Below, in pieces: positions 19,320 to 27,652 of a DNA stretch of 64,000 nt (positions are counted from its first letter, which is position 1; each line of letters begins with the position of its first letter). The notes under the pieces are model-generated. The model was not told the DNA's origin. It did no database searches and saw nothing but the letters and a program-made list of their open reading frames with translations. A program made the position numbers and the translations under genes. Source of the stretch: Alkalilacustris brevis. Lineage in GTDB: Bacteria > Pseudomonadota > Alphaproteobacteria > Rhodobacterales > Rhodobacteraceae. The DNA is taken from assembly GCF_003350345.1 (NCBI RefSeq), contig NZ_QNVJ01000070.1:1-64000 (forward strand), given 5' to 3'.

Positions 19320-19466
19320 AAGTTCACCGAACTTGCCGGCGCGGGCGACATCGACGCTTTGCGCGCCTTCCAGATCAACCCGGTATCTTCCAGCCCAAAG
19401 GCGATGGCCCGATATCGCGACCTCTGCGTGATCGCCCTTGAGGCCCGGGCGGAGGCAGCAGCGTGA
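19320..19466 (+). pseudogene. Short gene fragment of plasmid/phage type
   Basis: The frame reads FTELAGAGDIDALRAFQIN and ends SPKAMARYRDLCVIALEAR before a stop at 19464-19466. It has no start codon and looks like the C-terminal end of an unidentified mobile-element gene. A GTG overlapping its end opens a frame of about 28 residues (to about 19546) that soon stops. No function is proposed. Confidence 0.35.
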
Positions 19467-19641
19467 AGTTCATCCGTAGCTTCGAGCCCGGCGGTCGGTA
19501 TCTCTACGATTTCGGCATCCGCAGCCCGGCCCGCGGCTGGGCGTGATAACGTAAAGAATCTTTCGCACTTTCAGGTTTGACGGCTCCTTCTACAGTGACG
19601 GAAGGAGCGAAAGGATGGCTGACGAGAAGTAGGACGGTGCG

Positions 19642-19860
19642 ATGGGTCAGGTGATCCAGATTGATGAGGGCCGGATCCGGGATCACCTTGGCGAGATGGT
19701 GCGCGGGACGGTCGAGGAGGCGCTGAATGCGATGCTTGACGCCGAAGCCGATCAACTGTGCGGCGCAGGGCGCTATGAGCGCAGCGAGGGTCGCCAGGAC
19801 ACGCGCGCGGGTAGCTACGAGCGTGCGCTGCACACCAAGGCCGGCGAGATGTTGCGCTGA
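19642..19860 (+). pseudogene. N-terminal fragment of an IS256-family transposase
   Basis: About 72 residues (IRDHLGEMVRGTVEEALNAM, then AGRYERSEGRQDTRAGSYER) match the start of mutator/IS256 transposases. The frame then stops. The catalytic part is absent here. A C-terminal fragment of the same family sits at 61251-61726 near the opposite island end. Confidence 0.7.
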
Positions 19861-19886
19861 TGGCTGGTCGCTTATTGTCGAAAGCT

Positions 19887-20366
19887 TTAATCGACTCGCT
19901 CGGTCAAAGACGGAAGAGGAGGTAAAAAGACCCCCGAGCTCGCAACGTCTGAAGCGAACTGGGCTCGAAAGTACGGATACGACGCAAATCTCCCAATCTT
20001 CTCAAAATATAGCTTTACGTATTCAGGATCATGATTCTGCAAACCAGAATAAACCAATAAATACCTGCACTTCGAACGTATCGCATTCTTGCGACCCGCC
20101 TTTACCGCAGCCACCCATTCATAAACCCCGAAGACCCTGCCGTCTTCATTGGAAAAATCGAAGGCAGACGCACTTCCCTCAAAAGAAAATTTCGGACTAA
20201 GCTCGTGAAGCGAATTAAACAACGCCTCCGTGGAAGCCTTGTAGTCAACAGAGATCAGTCTGAGTTCAGACAGCTTCGCGTTTTGCGAAACGCCTGCATA
20301 CTTCGCTTGGTCGAAATCACCAGACGTGAAAGAGAGCTTGCCTGTTCTGGATTTCGTGTCACTCAT
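19887..20366 (-). CDS. SecB-like chaperone of a toxin-antitoxin-chaperone (TAC) operon
   Basis: The product is 159 residues. The C-terminal part reads GRFASYPYFRAQFASDVAS and then GVFLPPLPSL. This is the SecB-fold signature, close in pattern to the SecB-like protein of the Mycobacterium tuberculosis TAC system. The middle part has beta-strand-like stretches (FSFEGSASAFDFS, KCRYLLVYSGL). Its ATG overlaps the antitoxin stop by four bases, giving the TAC order toxin, antitoxin, chaperone. In known TACs the chaperone protects the antitoxin's C-terminal tail from degradation. GC content is clearly lower than in the surrounding genes. The homology was judged by eye. Confidence 0.72.
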   Translation of the reverse strand: MSDTKSRTGKLSFTSGDFDQAKYAGVSQNAKLSELRLISVDYKASTEALFNSLHELSPKFSFEGSASAFDFSNEDGRVFGVYEWVAAVKAGRKNAIRSKCRYLLVYSGLQNHDPEYVKLYFEKIGRFASYPYFRAQFASDVASSGVFLPPLPSLTERVD

Positions 20367-20779
20367 GCTGCAAGGTCTTTGAGCGGTTTCATCTTGGAGT
20401 TAGCGTGCGTTTCCTCCCAAGGGTTCGCTCTGGAATCCTGAAGCGGTTTCCACATCACAGCAACAGGCTTCGTGCGGACCTTCTTTCGCCTCCGCAATTC
20501 TGCAAGTTCATTCTTGGAAACAAGATCAAAATCCTCGCCCAATGCATTGGCAATTCTAGCGATGGTTTTGAGTGTCAGATTGGGGCCGCCTTTGGAAAAC
20601 ACCTGGGACACACGGCCCGGCGTCATACCCAGCTTAGCTGCGAGATCAGCTTGAGAAACCCCGGACCGGCGCATCGCTTTTTGAAGAGCGATCTGAACCG
20701 AGAAAACGAGATCCTCAATTGCAAACTCTTCAACTTCCGAAGCGTTCCGAGCTCCGAAAATTTCCTTATTGATCGTCAT
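20363..20779 (-). CDS. HigA/XRE-type antitoxin with C-terminal extension
   Basis: The product is about 138 residues from the ATG at 20779; a TTG at 20791 is the alternative start. A helix-turn-helix (about residues 30-85) has GVSQADLAAKLGMTPGRVSQ and NLTLKTIARIANALG. The tail of about 50 residues after it, with VMWKPLQDSRANPWEE, is longer than in ordinary HigA antitoxins. It resembles the chaperone-addiction segment of TAC antitoxins. The gene overlaps both the toxin upstream and the SecB-like gene downstream. It should repress its own promoter and neutralise the toxin. Confidence 0.78.
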   Translation of the reverse strand: MTINKEIFGARNASEVEEFAIEDLVFSVQIALQKAMRRSGVSQADLAAKLGMTPGRVSQVFSKGGPNLTLKTIARIANALGEDFDLVSKNELAELRRRKKVRTKPVAVMWKPLQDSRANPWEETHANSKMKPLKDLAA

Positions 20780-21134
20780 GATGTTCGCCAACCTTTTTTG
20801 CTACCCTTCGCAGCAGCTCCTGATCTGCCTTGTTGGTTTTCTTTATCGCAACTTCAGGGCACAAGAATACAAGCGGGTGTTTGCTCCAATACCCGCCATA
20901 GACACGAAGCTGGTACGACTTGACCACCCACACCGCAAGCTTGGTCCCCGTTTTTCCTCCCGTCGGAAAGCGTCCCTCGAACTTCAACTGAGTGTCGACG
21001 AGGTCGTCCGGACCGTTCGTAGCAAGTTCGCCTATGATACTTTCGACGCGCGCCCGGTCTTTCGCAGGTGCTTTCCTGTATACTTTCAAAGCCTTATCGG
21101 CGATGTGTACCTCGCAGTAAGCTCCGGCAGCCAT
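20766..21134 (-). CDS. RelE/HigB-family toxin
   Basis: The product is 122 residues of the Gp49/HigB-like RelE fold. Lys-rich N-terminal helices (KVYRKAPAKDRARVESIIGE) are followed by KFEGRFPTGGKTGTKLAVW, YQLRVYGGYW and FLCPEVAIKKTNKADQELL, the last typical of HigB ends. The ATG at 21134 has GAAGGA upstream and is preferred to a GTG seven codons earlier. The family cleaves mRNA on or near the ribosome. It is the first gene of the TAC operon and overlaps the antitoxin gene. Confidence 0.75.
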   Translation of the reverse strand: MAAGAYCEVHIADKALKVYRKAPAKDRARVESIIGELATNGPDDLVDTQLKFEGRFPTGGKTGTKLAVWVVKSYQLRVYGGYWSKHPLVFLCPEVAIKKTNKADQELLRRVAKKVGEHHDDQ

Positions 21135-21309
21135 CCTTGTGTATCCTTCGATCACAGTATTCTGCCTAGTTCAAGTTAAGATAAAGCTAAACATGCGGGG
21201 TCGTTTGTCAATGCGCTAGGTGTCGCTGGTTGCCATAGGTTGGTACACAAGAAGGTGGGCCTATCGCAATGATTTTTCCCAAAGTGGTTCGGGCGTCAAC
21301 GTACGGTTG

Positions 21310-21725
21310 TGCCTCACGCCTGCGTGACAGGCGCCAAGTTCCAGAACACCACCCGGACCGATCGATGCCGTGCAAGGCAGACCTCCCATGTATTGGCATC
21401 ATATTGCGGATCACTTGGGAGGGGCCGGGCGATCTTCGCCACCTTCCCGAACGCCAGCGGATAGCGGTGCACTTGCGCGCCGGCGACTGCGCGCGGGGTG
21501 AGATCGTGGCCGACCTGCACGACATGGCGCCGGGCATTCGGCCATGCGGCGGCAAGCCGCGGGCCAGCACGCCTAAGCCGGCGGCGCACCAGACCTCTTC
21601 GGGGTCGAGCCCGGTCGATCGCGCGGCCGCGGCGATCGCCTCCACCGCGCCGGCGATTTCGGCGCCGAACGGGATCAGGAAGGCACCGCTGTTGCGGCAG
21701 TATTCCCTAGCGCGGGATTTGCACG
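21310..21725 (-). pseudogene. Decayed PLP-enzyme-like gene
   Basis: Two minus-strand frames joined near 21580 give a continuous product. One reads CRNSGAFLIPFGAEIAG, then ARSTGLDPEEVWCAAGLGV, and the other reads WPNARRHVVQVGHDL, then WEVCLARHRSVRVVFWN. The pattern suggests the C-terminal half of a pyridoxal-phosphate enzyme of the threonine-dehydratase/cysteine-synthase fold carried by mobile elements. There is no start, the N-terminal Lys region is missing, and the frame is broken. The rest of 21156-22027 holds nothing I can identify. Confidence 0.4.
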
Positions 21726-22027
21726 ACCTACAGATAGCCGGGGGTCACGCGCTCCCCCTTGGCACCTCGCCGCGCCGCTTCCAGCGTGGGGGCAGATTCC
21801 GGTCTTTCTGAAGGGACAGGATGCTACCCTTAAGTGGCTGCGAAAAATATGAAAATTGGAATGGAGAGCGATTCGCGGCAGTGAGGGCTCGGATGAACGC
21901 CGCATTTGATGCGTCTTTGAGCGGCGGAAATCGTGGTTCAAACGGCGCTGGACGCTGAACGTTCGGCGCGACTTTTTGGGCAAGTTTTGCCAGACTCGCA
22001 CTATCGAGGACGACATTGGATGTTGTG

Positions 22028-22252
22028 ATGGATCGCTACCTGACACTTGCCGAACTGCGGCGCAAACTTGGCAATCGCAGCCGGAGTGCGATCTACTGCG
22101 ATCTTCAGGCTGGCCGACTACCAAAGCCGCTAAAGCTTGGCGGCCGACTCCTGTGGTTCGAGCCGGATATTGATGACCATTTGCGTGCTCTCGTCGATCG
22201 TACGGCCGACCTTGCGACGACGGGGGCTCATGGCAGATGGCCGTCCAAGTAG
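22028..22252 (+). CDS. AlpA-like helix-turn-helix regulator
   Basis: The product is 74 residues with a winged-HTH of the AlpA/excisionase class (YLTLAELRRKLG, then SAIYCDLQAGRLPKP and the wing LGGRLLWFEPDIDDHLR). The ATG at 22028 is preferred to a TTG 12 bases earlier. Such small regulators often sit just before the primase gene of P4-like satellites and islands and control integrase or replication genes. It lies seven bases before the primase gene. Confidence 0.75.
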   Translation: MDRYLTLAELRRKLGNRSRSAIYCDLQAGRLPKPLKLGGRLLWFEPDIDDHLRALVDRTADLATTGAHGRWPSK

Positions 22253-22258
22253 CCTTCA

Positions 22259-23143
22259 ATGACTGACGCGCGCGAACTGACCCTGGCGCTGGGCGGGCGC
22301 TGGCATGGCCGCTACGGGGCCGCGCCTTGCCCCGTATGCCAGCCGGAACGGCGGAAGGGGCAGAACGCCTTGACCGTGGCCGATGGCGACGGCGGGCGGC
22401 TGGTGCTGCATTGCAAGAAATCCGCCTGCGCCTTTCTCGACATTCTGGCGGCGGCTGGGCTGCGCTCGGGGGACTATGCGCCCCCGGACGCGGCAACCCT
22501 TGTCCGGCGAGAAGCCGAACGGCGGGCCGAAGCCCAGCGCAAGGCGGAACAAGCAAAGCGGCTGTGGCAGGAAGCCCAGCCCATCGCGGGCACGACCGCC
22601 GAAGCCTATTTGCGCGGGCGCGGTATCACCTGCCAATTGCCCCGAACGCTGCGCTTTCACGGCGCTTGCTGGCACGGGCCAACTGCGAAGCGCTATCCGG
22701 CAATGGTGGCGGCGGTGCAGGGCGCGGGCGCGGCATCTGTGCATCGCACATGGCTGCGCGCTGACGGCTCGGGCAAGGCCGATATTGACCTCGCAAAGGC
22801 GATGCTGGGGGCAACCGCTGGCGGCGCTGTGCAACTCGCTGGCGGGCCTTCGCGGCTGGTGGTGGGTGAAGGCATAGAAAGCACGCTGTCGCTGCTGTGC
22901 GGGCTGCTGGATGACCCCGCGACGGTATGGGCCGCGCTTTCGACCTCGGGCCTGCGCGGGCTGCACCTTCCAACGCAACCGGCGCGTCTGACCATTGCTG
23001 CCGACGGCGATAAACCGGGCCGCAACGCTGCGCACGCCCTGGCCGAACGGGCGCACGCGCTGGGCTGGCAAGTGTCGCTCTTGCCTGCCCCGGATGGCTT
23101 CGACTGGAACGATTACATTCAAGGAAAGGCGGTGGCAGCATGA
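22259..23143 (+). CDS. Toprim-domain primase-like protein
   Basis: The product is 294 residues. A zinc-finger-like N-terminus (CPVCQPERRKGQNAL, then LHCKKSACAF) as in P4-type primases is followed by a charged linker. A Toprim domain follows, with Glu in LVVGEGIESTLSLL and Asp in LTIAADGDKPGRNAA. It should make primers for replication of the element. The stop overlaps the start of the DUF3987 gene by four bases, so the two are co-translated. Confidence 0.82.
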   Translation: MTDARELTLALGGRWHGRYGAAPCPVCQPERRKGQNALTVADGDGGRLVLHCKKSACAFLDILAAAGLRSGDYAPPDAATLVRREAERRAEAQRKAEQAKRLWQEAQPIAGTTAEAYLRGRGITCQLPRTLRFHGACWHGPTAKRYPAMVAAVQGAGAASVHRTWLRADGSGKADIDLAKAMLGATAGGAVQLAGGPSRLVVGEGIESTLSLLCGLLDDPATVWAALSTSGLRGLHLPTQPARLTIAADGDKPGRNAAHALAERAHALGWQVSLLPAPDGFDWNDYIQGKAVAA

Positions 23144-24639
23144 ACGTGCAAGCCAAGCCGAAGGAAACCCCTTTTACGCCTTCTTGGCTGGCCCCTGCCC
23201 CCCGCCTCTTACGTGCCGAACTGCCCCCCGCCCCGGAACTGCCGCTGCGCGACGTGCTGGGGCCGCGCCTGGCGCAATGGGTGGCGGATGCAGCCGAAGC
23301 CAAGGGCGCACCCGCTGACTATGTTTTCGCGGCGGTGCTGGCCGTAGCGGGCGCGACAATCGGGAACGCGCGCTGGGCGGCAATCTGGCAGGGCTGGGCC
23401 GAACCGCCCGTCATCTGGGCAATGTGCATTGGCCTGCCCAGCGCGGGGAAAAGCCCGGCAATCGACGCGGCGCTGCAACCGCTGCGCAAGGCCGAACGCC
23501 CCCTGCGCGAAGCGGCGGAAGCCCAGCGCAAGGAATGGGCCGAAAAAGCCGAACTTGCCAAGCTGGCGGAATCGACATGGAAGGAAGCGGCGAAGGCGGC
23601 AATCAAGGCCGGGGAAACGCCCCCCGATAGGCCGACCGGCTGCGATGCAGGGCCGCCCCCGCATATCCCCCGGCTGGTGGTGAACGATGGCACCATTGAA
23701 CGGCTGGGCGCGATTCTCGACCGGCAACCGCGCGGCACGCTGCAAATGCGCGATGAACTGGCGGGATGGCTGGAAGGAATGCAGCGCTACTCCGGCGGTG
23801 GCTCTGACCGGCCTTTCTGGCTGGAAGCCTTCGGTGGCCGTGGCCACACGGTTGAACGCATGGGCCGCGAGCCGCTGACAATCGAGCGGCTGTCGATCGG
23901 CGTGCTGGGCGGCATTCAACCCGACCGCCTGAAAAGCCTGCTGTTCAAGAGCGATGATGACGGGCTGCTGGCGCGCTTCCTGCCCATCTGGCCGGAACCC
24001 GCCCCCCTGCGACGCCCGCAAGCCTGGGCGGATGAAGCGCTGATGGAAGCGGCGCTGGCGCGGCTGCTGAAGCTCGCCCTTGTGACCGATGAAGCCGGGG
24101 AAGCCCGCCCGTGGTTTATCCCCTTCACGGATGACGCCCGCGCCCTGATGGATGATTTGCGGGTGGCGGTGCGCGGCTGGGAAGCCGGGGCCGAAGGGCT
24201 GATGCTTTCTTTTCTGGGCAAGCTTCCGGGCCTGACCGCCCGGCTGGCGCTGGTGCTGGCTTTTCTCGAATGGGCCGCTGACGAGGCCGAAGAACCGCAC
24301 GCAATCACTGTGAAGCACTTCGGGCGCGCGGGACATCTGGTGGAAGCCTATCTGCTACCGATGGCACGGCGGGCCTATGCCGACGCGGCAACGCCAAAGG
24401 CCGAGCGGGCCGCGCGGCGGCTGGTGGGCATCATCCGCGAACAGGGCTGGCAGCGCTTCACGGCGCGCGACGTGTTGCGGCTCGACCGCTCGGGGCTGGG
24501 GACAGTGGCGGAACTCAACCCGGCACTGGCAATGCTGGAAGATGGCGAGTGCGTCCGCCCTGTTGATCCGCCCGCGAACCCGCAAGGCGGAAGGCCGCAA
24601 CGCCTTTTTTCTGTGAACCCGGCAATTCTGGGGGGCTGA
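23140..24639 (+). CDS. DUF3987-family ATPase (helicase-like, YfjI type)
   Basis: The product is 499 residues with a P-loop in CIGLPSAGKSPAID, a charged coiled-coil-like stretch (about 110-150) and a conserved LQMRDELAGWLEGMQRYSGG segment. A C-terminal wHTH-like region is also present. The family accompanies Toprim primases in integrated elements and is thought to act as the replicative helicase or loader. Direct overlap with the primase gene supports a shared role. Confidence 0.8.
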   Translation: MNVQAKPKETPFTPSWLAPAPRLLRAELPPAPELPLRDVLGPRLAQWVADAAEAKGAPADYVFAAVLAVAGATIGNARWAAIWQGWAEPPVIWAMCIGLPSAGKSPAIDAALQPLRKAERPLREAAEAQRKEWAEKAELAKLAESTWKEAAKAAIKAGETPPDRPTGCDAGPPPHIPRLVVNDGTIERLGAILDRQPRGTLQMRDELAGWLEGMQRYSGGGSDRPFWLEAFGGRGHTVERMGREPLTIERLSIGVLGGIQPDRLKSLLFKSDDDGLLARFLPIWPEPAPLRRPQAWADEALMEAALARLLKLALVTDEAGEARPWFIPFTDDARALMDDLRVAVRGWEAGAEGLMLSFLGKLPGLTARLALVLAFLEWAADEAEEPHAITVKHFGRAGHLVEAYLLPMARRAYADAATPKAERAARRLVGIIREQGWQRFTARDVLRLDRSGLGTVAELNPALAMLEDGECVRPVDPPANPQGGRPQRLFSVNPAILGG

Positions 24640-24640
24640 C

Positions 24641-25021
24641 ATGACGCGATGGCTTCAAGCGGCGCAACGGGCAACCGACCGCGGGACAAAACCGACACAA
24701 CTGACAAAACCCATGCCAAAGGTTGTTGAAGACGGTGCTGATACAACCGGAAAGGAGGTTTTGTCAGTTTCGTCAGTTTTGTCCGAAGGGGGAAGGGCTG
24801 AACGCGCGCCCCCGGCTCGGGCCGATGGGCTGGACTTGGACGCGAGCGCATTCCTCGACCGCCTACGCTTTCACGGGCCTGCAACCAATGGCGCGATGGC
24901 AACCGCTATAGGCTGGAGCGCGAATCGAGCGTGGCGGGCCGAGGCCAAGCTTCGTGCGGCGGGGCTGGTGCGCATGAACGAACTCGGGCAGGCAGTGCCA
25001 ACCGCAAGGCGGCTGTCATGA
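24641..25021 (+). CDS. Small winged-helix-like protein of the replication module
   Basis: The product is 126 residues. The second half (FLDRLRFHGPATNGAMATAI, then NRAWRAEAKLRAAGLVRM) looks like a winged helix. The first half contains the low-complexity stretches TKPTQLTKP and SVSSVLS, which exist because the DNA there forms a long inverted repeat (24685-24783). It starts one base after the DUF3987 stop. Its function is unknown, but it is probably part of the replication module. Confidence 0.55.
   Translation: MTRWLQAAQRATDRGTKPTQLTKPMPKVVEDGADTTGKEVLSVSSVLSEGGRAERAPPARADGLDLDASAFLDRLRFHGPATNGAMATAIGWSANRAWRAEAKLRAAGLVRMNELGQAVPTARRLS
24685..24783. repeat. Long imperfect inverted repeat inside the small replication gene
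   Basis: The 26-base arms 24685-24710 and 24758-24783 are inverted copies matching at 23 of 26 positions. Each arm is itself a tandem of CTGACAAAAC-like units. Between them GGTTGT (24721-24726) pairs with ACAACC (24743-24748), so the whole can fold into a stacked hairpin or cruciform. Its place directly after primase and helicase genes suggests an origin or initiation structure. Confidence 0.6.
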
Positions 25022-25449
25022 TACGGTACGCGCTGGTCAAGGCGAGGCGCGAACAGCGCTGCAATTGCGTTACGATTGGCGCAAGCGACCGCGCGTGCCG
25101 CTGACCTTCAGACCGCAGTCGCAAGCTGCAGGTATGCATGGAACCTGCCAAAACGGGAAGGAGCGCTGGGCGGTCCCTTTCCCTGACCCGTTCGGGTCCT
25201 TCCCGGCGCCGGGCGTATGCGGGGGGCATAGGCGCGTCAAACCACTAGCGCCAAAAGAAAAATCTGGGTTCGCACTTTGGGTTCGCAGGTTCGCACTTCG
25301 ATGCGAGCCACTCCGAAGCTGCGCGGGTCGTTTTGGTTGTGTGCGCTGAGCGAGAGGAGAAAGCAGCTGTCCCGCCTCCCGCGCTAGGTGAGCCCACCGT
25401 TGCCACGCACGTTTGCAACGAAGCAAATGTGTAGATCGCATCGGCAAAG
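25022..25449. other. Non-coding stretch of about 430 bases
   Basis: No credible gene, RNA or repeat was found. It contains a short GGTTCGCA direct repeat (around 25267-25292) and leads into transposase debris. It probably marks the end of the replication module. Confidence 0.35.
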
Positions 25450-26030
25450 CCTTTTCAAAAACGGTCGGCGATGCCCCATGAACTTGGAAAACTCGCTTTC
25501 ACGTGCTGGAACGGCGACGTGGTGCTTGGCGCACTCGACCATTGTTCTTGAACCACTGGCGAACAAGGTCTCGTTCATCGACGCGCATGATCGCGACGTC
25601 ATCGCCTGGCGCGCGGTGGTGAATGCCGGCATCAGAGGATCGGACATCCGCGACATGATGCTGGAGGCCGTGGAGAAGCGCTTCGGTACCTAACAGACGC
25701 CGTATCTCGTCGAGGTGCTCAGCGACAACGGCGCGTCCCAAAAAGGCGAAAGACACGCGCATCTTCGCCGAGCAACTCGGCCTGCGACCCTGCTTCACGC
25801 CGGTGAAGTGCCCGCAAAGCAATGGCCTGTCGGAAGCCTTCGTAAACGCGCTGAAGCGCGACTACGTGCGCGTCACGCCATTGCCAGACGCGGAGACCGC
25901 GCTTGAATTGATCGATGGGTGGATCGAGGATTACAATGAGAACCACCTGCACTCAGGGCTGAACCGAAGGTCCGCGAAGCGAAATGGCGCTCGCCCCGCG
26001 AGTTCATCGCAGCTCAAACCGCAACCGCCT
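25450..26030 (+). pseudogene. Frameshifted IS3-family transposase (OrfB) remnant
   Basis: Pieces in shifting frames read DAHDRDVIAWRAVVNAGIRG and SDIRDMMLEAVEKRFGT, then PCFTPVKCPQSNGLSEAFV, KRDYVRVTPLPDAETALELI and DYNENHLHSGLNRRS. These are the DDE-integrase core of IS2/IS3 transposases, including the Glu region. The start is missing and at least two frameshifts are present. Confidence 0.7.
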
Positions 26031-26045
26031 GACTGTCCGGTGAAA

Positions 26046-26260
26046 CGGGGGCAAGATCAGGCTCCGCGCGGAAAACTCTTTTGCGACGCAGGCCGCGGCG
26101 TCCATCACGCAAACAGCCGTACGCTCAACCGAAACATCAAGCCCTATGGAATAAGTCATGGTCATCTCCTCTTTGCCGTAAATCACTACGACAATGGTGG
26201 CAAATCGGCCCGATGACCGCATCTCCGTTATACAAACTGCCTAATCTGTCACATAAGCGC
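26046..26260 (-). pseudogene. IS110-family transposase N-terminal remnant with its upstream end
   Basis: From an ATG at 26159, with GAGGAG six bases before it, the minus strand reads MTYSIGLDVSVERTAVCVMD. This is the start of the DEDD domain of IS110/IS1111 transposases (Asp in GLDVS). The frame soon loses similarity. The segment 26213-26270 upstream resembles positions 1-54 of the window. Confidence 0.6.
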
Positions 26261-26298
26261 GGGAGACAGAGATCTTGTCGCTCGCCCCTTTTAGCGGC

Positions 26299-27114
26299 TC
26301 AACAGATGTCGACACTGCCCTGGGCATCGACAGCGCGCGCGGTCATCACCTTGACCAGAGCCGCGCGATACTCGGCCGAGCCATGCAGGTCGGAAAGCAT
26401 CATGCCCGGATCAGGTTGCAGCGCTTCAACCGAGGCAGTCTCGAAACGATCCGCAAGCGCCTGTTCAGCATCAAACCAGCGAAACACGCCATCCTCACCC
26501 GCGCCAGTTACAGCGACACGCACCGAACCGTCCGACCCTCGCGCCACGAAACTTGCCGCGATCGCGTATTTTGACGCCGGATTGCGTAGCTTGGCATACC
26601 CGGCGCTGCGCGGAACGGGAAAGTCGATGCGCAGGATGATTTCGCCCTCTGCCAGATCGGTCGCGTACATGCCCGTGAAAAAGTCGTGGGCCGCGATCTC
26701 GCGCTGGTCAGTGATGATCGTCGCGCCAAGCGCAAGCACCGCTGCGGGGTAATCGGCGGCGGGATCGTTGTTGGCCACCGATCCGCCGATTGTGCCCATG
26801 TGACGCACCTGCATGTCGCCGATCGAATCCGCCAGCAGCGCCAGTGCGGGGATGCTTTGGGCCACTTCGGGGCTGCCCGCGACTTCGGCATGGCAGCTCG
26901 CCGCCCCGATCCGCAGCCGATCGCCATCGCGCGTGATGCCCCGCAGTTCGGGAAGGGCGCGCAGGTCGATCAGGTTTTCAGGCGCCGCAAGGCGGTTCTT
27001 CATCGCCGGTATCAGCGTGAAGCCGCCGGAAATATAACTCGGCTCAGGCAGTTCGGCATGGAGCTTGCGCACCTGATCCAGCGACTGACCCTTGTGATAG
27101 GTGGTCTGATACAT
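26299..27114 (-). CDS. Molybdenum hydroxylase FAD-binding subunit (CoxM/CutM type)
   Basis: The product is 271 residues, the medium subunit of the xanthine-oxidase family. The FAD-binding motifs are seen in SYISGGFTLIPAMKNRL, HMGTIGGSVANNDPAADYPA and the ADSIGDMQVR region. It passes electrons from the 2Fe-2S subunit to an acceptor. It is the last gene of a minus-strand operon with large subunit, solute-binding-like protein, CoxG and the 2Fe-2S subunit. Confidence 0.88.
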   Translation of the reverse strand: MYQTTYHKGQSLDQVRKLHAELPEPSYISGGFTLIPAMKNRLAAPENLIDLRALPELRGITRDGDRLRIGAASCHAEVAGSPEVAQSIPALALLADSIGDMQVRHMGTIGGSVANNDPAADYPAAVLALGATIITDQREIAAHDFFTGMYATDLAEGEIILRIDFPVPRSAGYAKLRNPASKYAIAASFVARGSDGSVRVAVTGAGEDGVFRWFDAEQALADRFETASVEALQPDPGMMLSDLHGSAEYRAALVKVMTARAVDAQGSVDIC

Positions 27115-27133
27115 GGCTTCCTCCGGTCAAAGG

Positions 27134-27652
27134 TCAGTTGGCCGTTGCCTGGGCTGGCGCCTTGGAGCGGCGATAGACCTCGGCGGCGGCCAGCACCGCC
27201 TTGATGATATTGTGATAGCCCGTGCAGCGGCACAGGTTGCCTTCGAGTTCGCGCCGCACTGTCATTTCATCGAGAACGCCTTCGTGCCGGCGGATGATAT
27301 CGGTTGCGGCCATCACCATGCCCGGTGTGCAAAACCCGCACTGAAGCGCGTGGTGTTCGTGAAAGGCCTGCTGGACGAAATTCAGCCGCTCGCCTTCGGC
27401 CACGCCCTCGATGGTCTGGACCTCGGCCCCATCGGCGGCCGCCGCCAGGATCGTGCAGGATTTGACGGCCCGCCCGTCCATCAGCACCGTGCAGGCACCG
27501 CATTGGGTCGTGTCGCAGCCGATATGCGTTCCTGTCAGCCGCAGCTGATCGCGCAGGAACTGCGCAAGCAAAGTGCGTCCCTCGACCTTGCGCGTATAGT
27601 CCTCTCCGTTCACACGAAGTGTCACCTCTTGCATGGGTTCACCTGTCATCAT
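27134..27652 (-). CDS. Molybdenum hydroxylase 2Fe-2S subunit (CoxS/CutS type)
   Basis: The product is 172 residues at most. The plant-ferredoxin-type cluster motif [12 protein letters not shown] (first cluster) and [10 protein letters not shown] with [11 protein letters not shown] (second cluster) are complete. A start at 27652 overlaps the CoxG stop. An internal ATG at 27634 with AGGTGA upstream, giving the normal N-terminus [11 protein letters not shown], is equally possible. It is the electron relay between the molybdenum centre and FAD. Confidence 0.9.
   Translation of the reverse strand: MMTGEPMQEVTLRVNGEDYTRKVEGRTLLAQFLRDQLRLTGTHIGCDTTQCGACTVLMDGRAVKSCTILAAAADGAEVQTIEGVAEGERLNFVQQAFHEHHALQCGFCTPGMVMAATDIIRRHEGVLDEMTVRRELEGNLCRCTGYHNIIKAVLAAAEVYRRSKAPAQATAN

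Noticed and set aside
24685-24783. Rho-independent terminator
   Set aside because: The arms are long and AT-containing, lie inside a good reading frame, and no T run follows at the right place.
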